From positions 248,001 through 312,000 of the forward strand of contig JAOPJY010000001.1 in NCBI GenBank assembly GCA_025517425.1: DNA of 64,000 bases, in the 5' to 3' direction. The first letter of the stretch is position 1. The number at the start of each line of letters is the position of its first letter. The stretch is from Halobacteria archaeon AArc-dxtr1. GTDB taxonomy: Archaea; Halobacteriota; Halobacteria; Halobacteriales; Natrialbaceae. The notes under the pieces are model-generated. The model had not been told where the DNA came from and did no database searches. It saw only the letters and a program-made list of their open reading frames with translations. Position numbers and translations under genes: made by a program. This document shows, piece after piece, positions 33,499-41,891 of this stretch.

Positions 33499-35130
33499 TC
33501 AGTGGATCAGCGAGCGAGCCCAGGTGTTGCGGAAGTGGACGTCGCTGCCGTCCTCGGGTGGCTCGGCCAGCCGGATCTCCATATCTCCGTGATCTGCGTC
33601 GACGTTCGCCTCGTCGATGAGGAGTCGCGCCTGGACGATGACGCCGTTGACGAAAACGGTCGCCTGCGCGTCCTGGTCGTCGCCGGGCCCCTGGAAGATG
33701 ACATCCATGGACTGCCACTCACCGGATTCGGTGACGGCGTCCCAGTCGGGGCCGACCTGGTCGGTGTAGGCGCCGGCCCACTCTTCTGCCTCGACGGGGT
33801 TGTCGTCGGTGTCTACGATCTGGATCTCGTAGTCGCCGATCTGGAGGCCGCTGTTGCTTCGCCACGGTCCCATCGCGTCGGCGTCGGCGTCGGCCTGCCA
33901 CTCGACGTGGACCTGGCAGTCGCCGTACTCCTCGCCGCTCTCCCAGTCGCCGTCGCCGGCAGCGAGCGTCTCCTCGCCGTCGATCAGCACGTCGGCGTCT
34001 TCGGGCGCGGCGCCGGACTCTGTGCCTGGCTCGATCTGATCGGGCTGGTCGGGGTGGTCCGGATCCCACGAGTCCTCGTGGCCGTCGTACTCGTCTCGCT
34101 CTTCCCAGACGCCCCGCGTGCTCTCGTAGTAGGGCAGGTCGTCGTCTCCGTCCTCGACGGGCGACTCGGGCAGGTCGCGGAACCAGATGTTCCGGAAGTG
34201 ACACTCGTCGTAGTCGGCGCCGTGGTCTTGCAGGCGCAGTGGCGCCTCATCCAGGAAGTTCCCGTCGTCGTCCATCGGATGGGGGTTCGTGTCGTTGTCG
34301 AACTCGTCTTCGAACACGTCGACCCACCAGTTCGGACCTGGCACGTCGTAGTGATTGACGACAGCCACGCCGTTCCAGAACACCGTCAGCTGTGGGTAGC
34401 GTTCCAGTTCGTTGTCCTCGTTGAAACGCGGGTTCCGCCAGATGATGTCGAAGGCGTTCCACTCGCCTGGTGGGTTGGCCGGAAGCACTTTCGGCACAGC
34501 ACCGCCCTCTCCAGCACCGGCAGTGTAGAACGACCCGGAGTAGCCCGACGGATACGTTGGGTTGTTGTAGCTCTGGAGGACCTGTACCTCGTAGGTCTCC
34601 ATCAGGAAGACGCCACTGTTACCTGGCCCCTGACCGTCGCCACCTTCGTCGATGTCGACGAACCCTTCGTACTCTTCGGGGACACGGTACTCGACGTGGA
34701 CGTGACAGTCTCCGAGTTCTTCTTCGGTGCTGATGTCACCGGTACCGAGGTCGACTTCGAAGTAGTCGTCGTGTTCGTCCCACTCGGCGGGTTCGCCGCC
34801 GCTGTCGAAGGCTACCCAGTCGTCTAACGTAGCGTTCTCGCCGTCCCAGAGGATCGTCGCGTCCTCGGGTGCCTCAGCGCCGACATTAAGCGGGCTCGAG
34901 CCGGGGACGACACTCTCCGGCGTGTCGTCGGGCGCGTCGTACTCGTCCCACGGGTTGTCTTCGCCGTTGCCGTTCGGATCGTCGGCGTCGTCGCCGTTTG
35001 CGTCGTCACCGTTCTCCTCGTCGTCGTCACCGAGACAGCCGGCGAGGCCTGCGATACCGAGTCCGCCAACGGATTGGAGGATGCGTCGTCGTTCAGCCGA
35101 TAGCGACTGGTTGTCTGTTGGTTCGTTCAC
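33499..35130 (-). CDS. Tat lipoprotein with two DUF1080 (3-keto-disaccharide hydrolase-like) domains, copy A
   Basis: 543 residues from GTG 35130. The N-terminus has the Tat core ERRRILQSVGGLGIAGL and lipobox LAGC, then an Asp/Asn/Gly linker. Domain 1 (~95-310) has TILWDGENATLDDW, GNSGVFLMETYEVQVLQSY and FDIIWRNPRF; domain 2 (~350-540) has WRSNSGLQIGDYEIQI, YGDCQVHVEWQ and MDVIFQGPG. This is the laminarinase-like jelly roll of PF06439, linked to 3-keto-glycoside hydrolysis. It is followed by a paralogue at 35269-36840; an 83-bp stretch is identical in both. Confidence 0.82.
   Translation of the reverse strand: MNEPTDNQSLSAERRRILQSVGGLGIAGLAGCLGDDDEENGDDANGDDADDPNGNGEDNPWDEYDAPDDTPESVVPGSSPLNVGAEAPEDATILWDGENATLDDWVAFDSGGEPAEWDEHDDYFEVDLGTGDISTEEELGDCHVHVEYRVPEEYEGFVDIDEGGDGQGPGNSGVFLMETYEVQVLQSYNNPTYPSGYSGSFYTAGAGEGGAVPKVLPANPPGEWNAFDIIWRNPRFNEDNELERYPQLTVFWNGVAVVNHYDVPGPNWWVDVFEDEFDNDTNPHPMDDDGNFLDEAPLRLQDHGADYDECHFRNIWFRDLPESPVEDGDDDLPYYESTRGVWEERDEYDGHEDSWDPDHPDQPDQIEPGTESGAAPEDADVLIDGEETLAAGDGDWESGEEYGDCQVHVEWQADADADAMGPWRSNSGLQIGDYEIQIVDTDDNPVEAEEWAGAYTDQVGPDWDAVTESGEWQSMDVIFQGPGDDQDAQATVFVNGVIVQARLLIDEANVDADHGDMEIRLAEPPEDGSDVHFRNTWARSLIH
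33848..33930 (-). repeat. 83-bp segment identical to 35618-35700
   Basis: A perfect 83-bp match between the second DUF1080 domains of the two tandem lipoprotein genes, including synonymous sites. The flanks differ at many positions. This points to recent gene conversion or a very constrained core. Confidence 0.7.
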
Positions 35131-35151
35131 AGACGCTATTATACTATTCTT

Positions 35152-35158
35152 GGATAAA
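35152..35158 (-). promoter_or_regulatory. TATA box of DUF1080 lipoprotein copy A
   Basis: On the minus strand TTTATCC lies about 25 bp before the GTG start at 35130, so translation probably begins at or near the 5' end. Confidence 0.5.
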
Positions 35159-35268
35159 TATTTGCGGGGTGTCTCTCTGTTAGCTTTTAATCAGGTGTAG
35201 TCTCCCCCTATCAAAGAAACCAGTCCGTACAGGACGTTATTGCAGTTACAAGCGGTCTGTGTCGGGTT

Positions 35269-36840
35269 TTACTCGAGCGACCGGATCCAGGTATTCTGGA
35301 CGCTAACGTCGCTGCCGTCTTCTGGTGGTTCTGCCAGACGGATCAAGCGGTCACTTTCCTCCTCGTCGCCAGCATTTGGCTCGTCGGTCCGGAGGCGCGA
35401 CTGGACGACGATGCCGTTGAGCAGGGCGGTGATCTGGGCCGGACCGTCGTCCCGTGGTCCCTGGAAGACGACATCGAGTGCCTGCCACTCGCCGGACTCG
35501 CGCACCGCATCGTAGTACGGGCCTACGTGATCGGTGTAGGCGCCGGCCCACTCTTCTGCGTCGACAGGGTTGTCGTGGGTGTCGAGAATCTGGATCTCGT
35601 ACTCACCGATCTGGAGACCGCTGTTGCTTCGCCACGGTCCCATCGCGTCGGCGTCGGCGTCGGCCTGCCACTCGACGTGGACCTGGCAGTCGCCGTACTC
35701 GTCGTCGCTCTCCCAGCCGCCGTCGCCGGCGGCGAGCGTCTCCTCGCCGTCGATCAGTACGTCGGCGTCACCCGGCGGATCGCCCGTCGTCCCGACGCCG
35801 CCGGGATCGACCATCTCCGGGAACTCTTCTCCGTGAGCGCTGTCGTACATGGGCATCCCGTCTGGATCGTCGAGGTCGACCGGCTCCTCGGGGAGGTCGT
35901 AGAACCAGATATTTCGGAAGTACGCCATGTCGTTCTCGGCCATGTGGTCTTGCAGGTAGAAGGGTACGTGTTCTAGGAACTCGCCGTCGTCGCCGGTGTG
36001 GTGGCCGTGCTGATCGTGGTCGAAGGGGTGGATTCCCGCCCAGTTCGGGCCCGGAACGTCGAAGTGATTCTTCACGCAAACGCCGTTGAAAAAGACCGTC
36101 AGCTGCGGGTAGCGGATCAGCTCGCCGTCCTCAGATCGCGGGCCGCGCCAGATGATGTCGAACTCTTGCCACTCGCCCTGCGGCCGGGCCGGCATCGCCA
36201 GGGTCGGCTCCGTGGCGTAGTACGAACCTGCCTCGTTCCCGGGCGAGGTTTCGTTCTCGTAGTTATCGAGAACCTGGATCTCGTAGCGCTCCATCATGAA
36301 GACGCCGCTGTTACCGCGGCTCTGTCCGTCGCCGCCGACCCACTCGGGGACCATCCACTCGATGTGGAGGTGACAGTCGCCCATCTCGCCGCCGGCGCCG
36401 TCCCACTCGGGGCGGATCTCGCCGGTCCCGAGGTTGACCTCGAAGTGGTCGTCCTCCTCGACCCACATCGCGTCGTCGCCGTCCTCGCCGTCGCCGCCCA
36501 TCGGCGACGCCGTCGAGTGCTCCCACTGGTCGAGCGTCGCGGTGTCGCCGTCCCAGAGGATCGTCGCGTTCGCCGGCGGTTCGCGGCCGAGCCCGACGTT
36601 TTCCGTATCGACGCGCTCCGGCCACTCGTCCTCCGGTGGCGCGTCGTACTCGTCCCAGGGCTGCTCCTCGCCGTTTCCGTTCTCGGTATCGTCGCTGTCG
36701 TCGCCGTTTGGCTCGTCGTCACCGTCGTCATCGCCGAGGCAGCCGGCGATCGAGAGGGCGCCGAGTCCGCCGACGGTCTGCAGGATGCGCCGTCGCTGCA
36801 TCCACTCGCTATTGCTATCAGTTGTCTCGGGATCGTCCAT
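35269..36840 (-). CDS. Tat lipoprotein with two DUF1080 (3-keto-disaccharide hydrolase-like) domains, copy B
   Basis: 523 residues from ATG 36840. Residues ~16-34 carry QRRRILQTVGGLGALS and lipobox IAGC. Domain 1 contains TILWDGDTATLDQW, GNSGVFMMERYEIQVLDNY and FDIIWRGPRS; domain 2 contains WRSNSGLQIGEYEIQI and LDVVFQGPR. It parallels copy A in order and length, so the pair arose by tandem duplication of an already two-domain protein. It has its own TATA box, so the copies may be separately regulated. Likely acts on keto-sugars at the cell surface; substrate unknown. Confidence 0.82.
   Translation of the reverse strand: MDDPETTDSNSEWMQRRRILQTVGGLGALSIAGCLGDDDGDDEPNGDDSDDTENGNGEEQPWDEYDAPPEDEWPERVDTENVGLGREPPANATILWDGDTATLDQWEHSTASPMGGDGEDGDDAMWVEEDDHFEVNLGTGEIRPEWDGAGGEMGDCHLHIEWMVPEWVGGDGQSRGNSGVFMMERYEIQVLDNYENETSPGNEAGSYYATEPTLAMPARPQGEWQEFDIIWRGPRSEDGELIRYPQLTVFFNGVCVKNHFDVPGPNWAGIHPFDHDQHGHHTGDDGEFLEHVPFYLQDHMAENDMAYFRNIWFYDLPEEPVDLDDPDGMPMYDSAHGEEFPEMVDPGGVGTTGDPPGDADVLIDGEETLAAGDGGWESDDEYGDCQVHVEWQADADADAMGPWRSNSGLQIGEYEIQILDTHDNPVDAEEWAGAYTDHVGPYYDAVRESGEWQALDVVFQGPRDDGPAQITALLNGIVVQSRLRTDEPNAGDEEESDRLIRLAEPPEDGSDVSVQNTWIRSLE
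35618..35700 (-). repeat. 83-bp segment identical to 33848-33930
   Basis: Second copy of the perfect repeat, within the second DUF1080 domain of copy B. Confidence 0.7.
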
Positions 36841-36863
36841 GAACTCACGTCTCTCACAGGACG

Positions 36864-36873
36864 CTATATATCT
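36864..36873 (-). promoter_or_regulatory. TATA box of DUF1080 lipoprotein copy B
   Basis: GATATATAG (minus strand) about 28 bp before ATG 36840. The adjacent AGCGTC(C)TGTGA is shared with copy A's start region, a trace of the duplication. Confidence 0.5.
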
Positions 36874-36950
36874 GCTGACGGATTTGATGAACAGTTATGA
36901 TGGATGTGTCTGCGGGCTGTGTTCCTCTGACAACGGCGATCTTCTCGCTT

Positions 36951-36973
36951 CGCGAACGGCGAAGCCGTTCGCG
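36951..36973. repeat. Strong inverted repeat between DUF1080 copy B and tRNA-Val
   Basis: CGCGAACGGC and GCCGTTCGCG are perfect 10-bp arms around a GAA loop. It lies 55 bp downstream of the tRNA-Val 3' end on the minus strand and upstream of copy B, so it could end tRNA transcription. No poly-T follows. Confidence 0.5.
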
Positions 36974-37027
36974 GTTCCGTGGCGCTAACCCGCCACGCTT
37001 CGCTCGTCGTCGTTGTGTCGTCAGAAA

Positions 37028-37102
37028 TGGGTTGGGGCAGATTTGAACTGCCGGCCTCCTCCATGTCAAGGAGGTGTCATAACCAGACTAGACCACCAAC
37101 CC
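37028..37102 (-). tRNA. tRNA-Val (anticodon GAC)
   Basis: Read on the minus strand: acceptor GGGTTGG/CCAACCC with discriminator A, anticodon stem CCTCC/GGAGG around loop TTGACAT (anticodon GAC), T loop TTCAAAT. 75 nt, no intron, no encoded CCA. Confidence 0.95.
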
Positions 37103-37223
37103 GCCTGGTTTTCTGCGCTCCGTCGCGGCGCGCATCTCGCAACTCATCGTTGCCCGCCGCCGTAATTGAAGGTTTCGAATCGCTGGACGTACGCGAGCCA
37201 CCAGCATGGCGCCGTTCGGTACC

Positions 37224-37229
37224 CTTAAG
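37224..37229 (+). promoter_or_regulatory. Putative promoter of the trp operon
   Basis: CTTAAG within CCCTTAAGTCG lies 53 bp before the trpD ATG, implying a leader of roughly 27 nt. GAGGA at 37272-37276, five bases before the ATG, is a usable Shine-Dalgarno site. No leader peptide or attenuator is visible. Confidence 0.45.
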
Positions 37230-37281
37230 TCGATGCACTCTTTTGGACATTGTAAGACAACTCCGTACATCGAGGATCACA

Positions 37282-38292
37282 ATGAAAGAGTACGTCGAAC
37301 ACGTTACGGATGGATCGAATCTCTCCCAAGCGGAGGCGAGAGCGGCCTCGACGGCCGTTTTCGAGGAGGCAACGGAGGCACAGATCGGCGCCCTGCTCGC
37401 GGCACTGCGCGCGAAAGGCGAGACCGAAGCCGAGATCGCCGGCTTCGCGGAGGGGATGCGTGAGGCGGCGCGGACGATCGAACCGGACCGCGAGCCACTG
37501 GTCGACACCTGCGGGACCGGCGGCGACGACCACGACACGATCAACGTCTCGACGACCAGCGCCATCGTGGCGGCGGGTGCGGGCGTTCCGATCGCCAAAC
37601 ACGGGAACTACTCCGTCTCCTCCTCGTCGGGCAGCGCGGACGTACTCGAGGAGGTCGGCGTCAACGTCGAGGCCGAACCGTCGGCCGTCGAGGCCGCAAT
37701 CGAGTCCGATGGCATCGGCTTCATGCTCGCACCCGTCTTCCACCCGGCGATGAAGGCCGTCATCGGTCCGCGACAGGAACTCGGTATGCGGACCGTCTTC
37801 AACGTCCTCGGACCGCTGACCAACCCCGCGGGCGCCGATGCCCAGGTCGTCGGCGTCTACGATCCCGATCTCGTTCCCGTGCTCGCGAACGCGCTCGCGC
37901 GTATGGACGTCGATCGGGCGCTGGTCGTCCACGGCTCCGGGACCGACGAAATCGCAATCCACGGTGAGACTCGCGTCGCTGAAGTCGATGGATCTGCTGT
38001 CGAAACCTACGAGATCGAACCGGCCGACGTTGGCCTTGACCGACACGCGATCGAGGATATCGCGGGTGGCACACCGGCCGACAACGCGGCCGACCTGCGC
38101 GGTATCGTTGCCGGCGACGTGACCGGCGCCAAGCGCGAGGTCATCCTCGCGAACGCGGGTGCGGCGATCTACGTCGCCGGCGAGGCGGACTCCCTCGACG
38201 CCGGCGCCGATCGCGCCCGCGAGGCGATCGAATCCGGCGACGCGGCGGCGATGCTCGACCGACTCTCCGACACAGTTCCGGAGGCTCAATGA
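37282..38292 (+). CDS. trpD: Anthranilate phosphoribosyltransferase
   Basis: 336 residues. DTCGTGGDDHDTINVSTTSA is the PRPP-binding loop, KHGNYSVSSSSGSADVLEEVG and GIGFMLAPVFHPAMK are the anthranilate- and PRPP-contact motifs, and RTVFNVLGPLTNPA closes the site. It transfers phosphoribose to anthranilate. First gene of trpDFEG; its stop overlaps the trpF start in an ATGA. Confidence 0.96.
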   Translation: MKEYVEHVTDGSNLSQAEARAASTAVFEEATEAQIGALLAALRAKGETEAEIAGFAEGMREAARTIEPDREPLVDTCGTGGDDHDTINVSTTSAIVAAGAGVPIAKHGNYSVSSSSGSADVLEEVGVNVEAEPSAVEAAIESDGIGFMLAPVFHPAMKAVIGPRQELGMRTVFNVLGPLTNPAGADAQVVGVYDPDLVPVLANALARMDVDRALVVHGSGTDEIAIHGETRVAEVDGSAVETYEIEPADVGLDRHAIEDIAGGTPADNAADLRGIVAGDVTGAKREVILANAGAAIYVAGEADSLDAGADRAREAIESGDAAAMLDRLSDTVPEAQ

Positions 38293-38945
38293 CCCGGGTC
38301 AAAGTCTGTGGTATCACGCAACCGGCAGACGTGCAGGTCGCCGCCGCCGCCGGCGCCGACGCAGTCGGCATCATCTGCGACGTTCCCGTCGAGACACCCC
38401 GGGAGGTCGACGTCGAGCGCGCCCGCGAGCTGGCCGCCGGTGCACCACCGTTCGTAACGACGGTGCTGGTGACCATGCCCAGAGATCCCGAGCGAGCCGC
38501 CGAGCTAGTCGACCGAATCCAGCCCGATGCGATCCAGCTCCACGGGGCGATCGAACCCGACGCGGTCGCCACGGTCCGGGCTAACCTCCCCGTCGACGTC
38601 CTGCTCGCGATCGACGCGGCGGACCTGGACGACGCAAACCGCTTTGACGACGTCGTCGACGGCTTCGTCGTCGACTCGACCGACGAGCACGGCGGCGGCG
38701 GCACCGGCGAGACCCACGACTGGGAGCGCACGCGCGACGAGACCGCCGACCTCGACTCGCCGGTCGTCCTCGCCGGCGGACTGACTTCCGACAACGTTGC
38801 CGACGCCGTCGAAGCGGCGGCCCCGTTCGGCGTCGACGTCGCCAGTGGCGTCGAGTCGAGCGGCGGCGTCAAGGACCACGACGCCGTTCGATCGTTCGTT
38901 GCGAACGCAAAGGCCCGCCGCGAGACGGCGGGCGCAGAACCCTGA
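38289..38945 (+). CDS. trpF: Phosphoribosylanthranilate isomerase
   Basis: 218 residues of TIM-barrel type. VKVCGITQPADVQ carries the catalytic Cys, IQLHGAIEPD and VVLAGGLTSDNVADAVEAA the phosphate site, and FGVDVASGVESSGGVKDHD the late Asp region. It isomerises phosphoribosyl-anthranilate. Overlaps trpD by 4 bp and lies 6 bp before trpE. Confidence 0.94.
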   Translation: MTRVKVCGITQPADVQVAAAAGADAVGIICDVPVETPREVDVERARELAAGAPPFVTTVLVTMPRDPERAAELVDRIQPDAIQLHGAIEPDAVATVRANLPVDVLLAIDAADLDDANRFDDVVDGFVVDSTDEHGGGGTGETHDWERTRDETADLDSPVVLAGGLTSDNVADAVEAAAPFGVDVASGVESSGGVKDHDAVRSFVANAKARRETAGAEP

Positions 38946-38951
38946 CTCACT

Positions 38952-40625
38952 ATGGTTTCCCCAACACTCGACCTCGACCGAAGCGCGTTCCGCGAGCACG
39001 CCGGTGATCGCGAGGACCGGCCCGCCGTCGTCAGAACCGTCGCGACGCTTGACGTGGAGACGACGCCGCTTTCGGCCTACGCCGCCCTGACCGGCCGGTC
39101 GGAGACCAGCGATCGCGACCGATCTCCCTATGCCTTCCTCCTCGAGAGTGCCGAGAAGACCGCCTCGAGCGACCCCGACGGTGCCTTCCGTCCCAGCGCG
39201 GCACGCGCCGATCGCCACGCCCGGTTCTCCTACGTTGGCTATGATCCCGAAGCCGTGATCACGGTCGGCCCGGAGGGAGCCGACGTCGAGGCGCTCTCCG
39301 AGGATGCGCCGGTCGACCTGCTCGCGAACGGCGCGGACGGCGACACCGTCGATTCGCTCCGGGCGGCGCTGCCCGACGTGCGGCTCGCGAACGTCCCCGA
39401 GCACGACCGCCAACACTTAGAGGGCGGCTTGGTCGGCTTCCTCGCGTACGACGCGGTCTACGACCTCTGGCTCGACGAGGTCGGCCGCCAGCGACCGGAC
39501 TCGCGCTTTCCCGACGCCCAGTTCGTGCTTACGACCAAGACGGTCGCGTTCGACGAGCGCGATGGGTCGATCACGCTCACGTTCACGCCGATTCTCGATG
39601 CCGACGACGATCCCGACGCGGTCTACGACGAACTCCGCGCGGAGGCCGACGCCGTCGCCGAAACGCTCGCCGCGGCCGACGAACCTGAAACCGGCGGCTT
39701 CGTCCGGCAAGGAGAGGGATACGCCGGCCCACAGGCGGAGTACGAAGAGAGCGTTCGTCGGGCGAAAGAGCACGTTCTCGACGGCGACATCTATCAGGGC
39801 GTGATCTCTCGCCGACGTGAACTCGAAGGCGAGGTCGACCCGCTTGGCTTCTACGAGGCGATGCGGGAGGTAAACCCTTCACCGTACATGTATCTCCTGG
39901 CACACGACGATCTCACGGTCGTCGGTGCCAGCCCCGAGACGCTCGTCTCGGTTCAGGGGCGCCGGATCGTCTCGAACCCGATCGCCGGCACCTGCGACCG
40001 CGGCTCGAGCCCCGTCGAGGACCGTCGGCTGGCCGGCGAGATGCTCGCTGACGGGAAAGAGCGCGCCGAGCACACGATGCTGGTCGACCTGGCGCGAAAC
40101 GACGTGCGCCGGGTCGCCGAACCCGGCTCGGTCCGCGTCGAGGAGTTCATGAACGTCTTGAAGTACAGCCACGTCCAGCACATCGAGTCGACCGTGACGG
40201 GGACGCTCGCTGCGGAGGCGGACGCGTTCGATGCGACTCGGGCCGCCTTCCCGGCCGGGACGCTCTCGGGTGCGCCGAAGATCCGGGCGATGGAGATCAT
40301 CGACGACCTCGAAGCGGAGCCCCGGGGGCTCTACGGCGGCGGCGTCGGCTACTACTCCTGGACCGGCGACGCTGACTTCGCGATCGTGATCCGGACGGCG
40401 ACCGTCGAGGAGCAAGCGAGCGGGACCGACCTCATAACTGTCCGCGCGGGTGCGGGACTGGTTGCCGACAGCGACCCGACCGCCGAGTACGAGGAGACCG
40501 AGAAGAAGATGGGTGGCGTTCTCGCCGCCGTAGAGCGTATCGAGCAAGATGTCGAGGAGATTTCAGACTGGGACGAGTCGGCCGCCGAGGACGAGTCGAC
40601 AGCGGAACCGGAGGTGTCGCGATGA
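38952..40625 (+). CDS. trpE: Anthranilate synthase component I
   Basis: 557 residues. RHARFSYVGYDPE is near the Trp-feedback pocket, and the chorismate domain shows DGDIYQGVISRRRE, NPSPYMYLLAHDDLTVVGASPE, VSNPIAGTCDRG, EHTMLVDLARNDVRRV, FPAGTLSGAPKIRAMEII and DLITVRAGAGLVADSDP. It makes anthranilate from chorismate with ammonia supplied by TrpG. Overlaps trpG by 4 bp. Confidence 0.96.
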   Translation: MVSPTLDLDRSAFREHAGDREDRPAVVRTVATLDVETTPLSAYAALTGRSETSDRDRSPYAFLLESAEKTASSDPDGAFRPSAARADRHARFSYVGYDPEAVITVGPEGADVEALSEDAPVDLLANGADGDTVDSLRAALPDVRLANVPEHDRQHLEGGLVGFLAYDAVYDLWLDEVGRQRPDSRFPDAQFVLTTKTVAFDERDGSITLTFTPILDADDDPDAVYDELRAEADAVAETLAAADEPETGGFVRQGEGYAGPQAEYEESVRRAKEHVLDGDIYQGVISRRRELEGEVDPLGFYEAMREVNPSPYMYLLAHDDLTVVGASPETLVSVQGRRIVSNPIAGTCDRGSSPVEDRRLAGEMLADGKERAEHTMLVDLARNDVRRVAEPGSVRVEEFMNVLKYSHVQHIESTVTGTLAAEADAFDATRAAFPAGTLSGAPKIRAMEIIDDLEAEPRGLYGGGVGYYSWTGDADFAIVIRTATVEEQASGTDLITVRAGAGLVADSDPTAEYEETEKKMGGVLAAVERIEQDVEEISDWDESAAEDESTAEPEVSR

Positions 40626-41257
40626 GTGCAACGGTCTCGGGTGGAGACGACCGCCCGCACGTCGTCTTCGTCGACAACTTCGACTCGTTTACGTACAACT
40701 TGGTCGAGTACGTCAGCCAGCACGCCGAGACGACGGTGTTCAAAAACACCGCGTCGTTGTCCGAGATCCGCGCAGCCGAGCCGGACGCGATCATCGTCAG
40801 CCCCGGCCCCGGCCACCCGAAAAACGACCGCGACGTCGGCGTCACGATGGACGTCCTTCGTGAACTTAGCCCCGAAATCCCGACACTCGGAGTCTGTCTG
40901 GGACTCGAGGCGGCCGTCTACGCCTACGGTGGCTCGATCGGCCGCGCACCGGCGCCGATCCACGGGAAGGCCTCTGCGATCGATCACGACGGCGAGGGAG
41001 TCTTTGTCGGACTTGAGGACGGCTTTCGCGCGGGCCGGTACCACTCACTCGTTGCACACGACGTTCCCGACTGCTTTGAGGTGTCGGCGACCGCAGACCA
41101 CGACGGACACACGCTCGTGATGGGTGTTCGCCACCGCACCCATCCGATCGAGTGCGTCCAGTTCCACCCCGAAAGCGTGCTCACCGCCGTCGGGCACGAT
41201 CTGATCGAGAACTTCTTAGACCGTGTCTCGAAGCCGGCTGATGGCACAAGCGACTAG
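40622..41257 (+). CDS. trpG: Anthranilate synthase component II (glutamine amidotransferase)
   Basis: 211 residues, class I glutamine amidotransferase. The oxyanion strand is VSPGPGHPKNDRD, the catalytic Cys is in LGVCLGLEA, and the His-Glu pair is in CVQFHPESV. It supplies ammonia to TrpE. Last gene of the operon. trpC, trpB and trpA are not in the window, as in other haloarchaea where they form a separate operon. Confidence 0.95.
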   Translation: MSATVSGGDDRPHVVFVDNFDSFTYNLVEYVSQHAETTVFKNTASLSEIRAAEPDAIIVSPGPGHPKNDRDVGVTMDVLRELSPEIPTLGVCLGLEAAVYAYGGSIGRAPAPIHGKASAIDHDGEGVFVGLEDGFRAGRYHSLVAHDVPDCFEVSATADHDGHTLVMGVRHRTHPIECVQFHPESVLTAVGHDLIENFLDRVSKPADGTSD

Positions 41258-41304
41258 CTCCAGTCCGAAAACCGAACACTACTCCCACGTTCTGTTGCCG
41301 GCTC

Positions 41305-41478
41305 CTAGAACACGCCCAGATAGCCGGCGGTGTAGTACGATGCGAGGACGACCGCCGCGACGATGCCGACGCGGACAGCGAGTTTGATAGCGATGCGAAT
41401 AGCGATAACGGCGACTGCGAACGCGGCCAGCGCCGCAAGAACAAGCAGTCCGGTCGACCCTGTCAATGCCTCAAGCAT
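41305..41478 (-). CDS. Small hydrophobic membrane protein (57 aa)
   Basis: 57 residues, almost wholly hydrophobic: MLEALTGSTGLLVLAALAAF, then an Ala/Ile/Val stretch and ASYYTAGYLGVF. Two closely spaced transmembrane helices joined by a short basic IKLAVRVG. No family recognised. ATG 41478 is preferred because the upstream extension to 41619 is Arg/Ser-rich. It converges with trpG across 47 bp. Confidence 0.6.
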   Translation of the reverse strand: MLEALTGSTGLLVLAALAAFAVAVIAIRIAIKLAVRVGIVAAVVLASYYTAGYLGVF

Positions 41479-41891
41479 ACCCGGGTATGTCGAACGAAAG
41501 TACGTAACCTTTCTGGTGTCGTGAATGACAACAATCCGTGAGTTGCGCGTCGAGTCGCCGTCGGCGCCTCTCCGAGATCTACGTTCCGACTCAGCCTGGG
41601 GGACGACCGCCGAGACCACTTTCGCTGCGGTCTGAAAATCGTTAAGACCGTTCGCCCCGTACCTACTGACAGGCGGTCAGACGGCCGTTTGACTCACGGC
41701 CCAGACCTCGTCACTACACAGAGTCTTCTATACAATTTCAGTTTCAGTACTACAAGCAAACACGAACTACAACATTACGTTTATATTGTATGCACGACTA
41801 CCGAACCTTCGCCACGAATGATACACGCCTGGACCCGGACCCACGACAGAATCGGCGTACGAGGCCGCGGTAGCATCGAGGTGTCGCGCGC
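41479..41891. other. Intergenic region upstream of nrdJ
   Basis: 413 bp. Its right end holds the nrdJ promoter. From about 41700 to 41830 it is A+T-richer than the surroundings. A plus-strand 68-codon frame at 41689 has no recognisable motif. I saw no cobalamin-riboswitch-like B12 box before nrdJ. Confidence 0.45.
41780..41787 (+). promoter_or_regulatory. TATA box of nrdJ
   Basis: TTTATATT is a strong TATA match, about 110 bp before the ATG at 41892. That would give a leader of roughly 80 nt, longer than most messages here. Confidence 0.5.

Noticed and set aside
33502-34827. 441-codon plus-strand frame over the DUF1080 gene
   Set aside because: A shadow of GTC/GAC-rich codons on the other strand. 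Sequence is Val/Leu/Arg-rich without motif; the minus frame encodes Tat signal and DUF1080 domains.
41640-41891. Cobalamin riboswitch before the B12-dependent reductase
   Set aside because: No B12-box-like core or multi-helix architecture visible; the region is A+T-rich with a TATA box instead.
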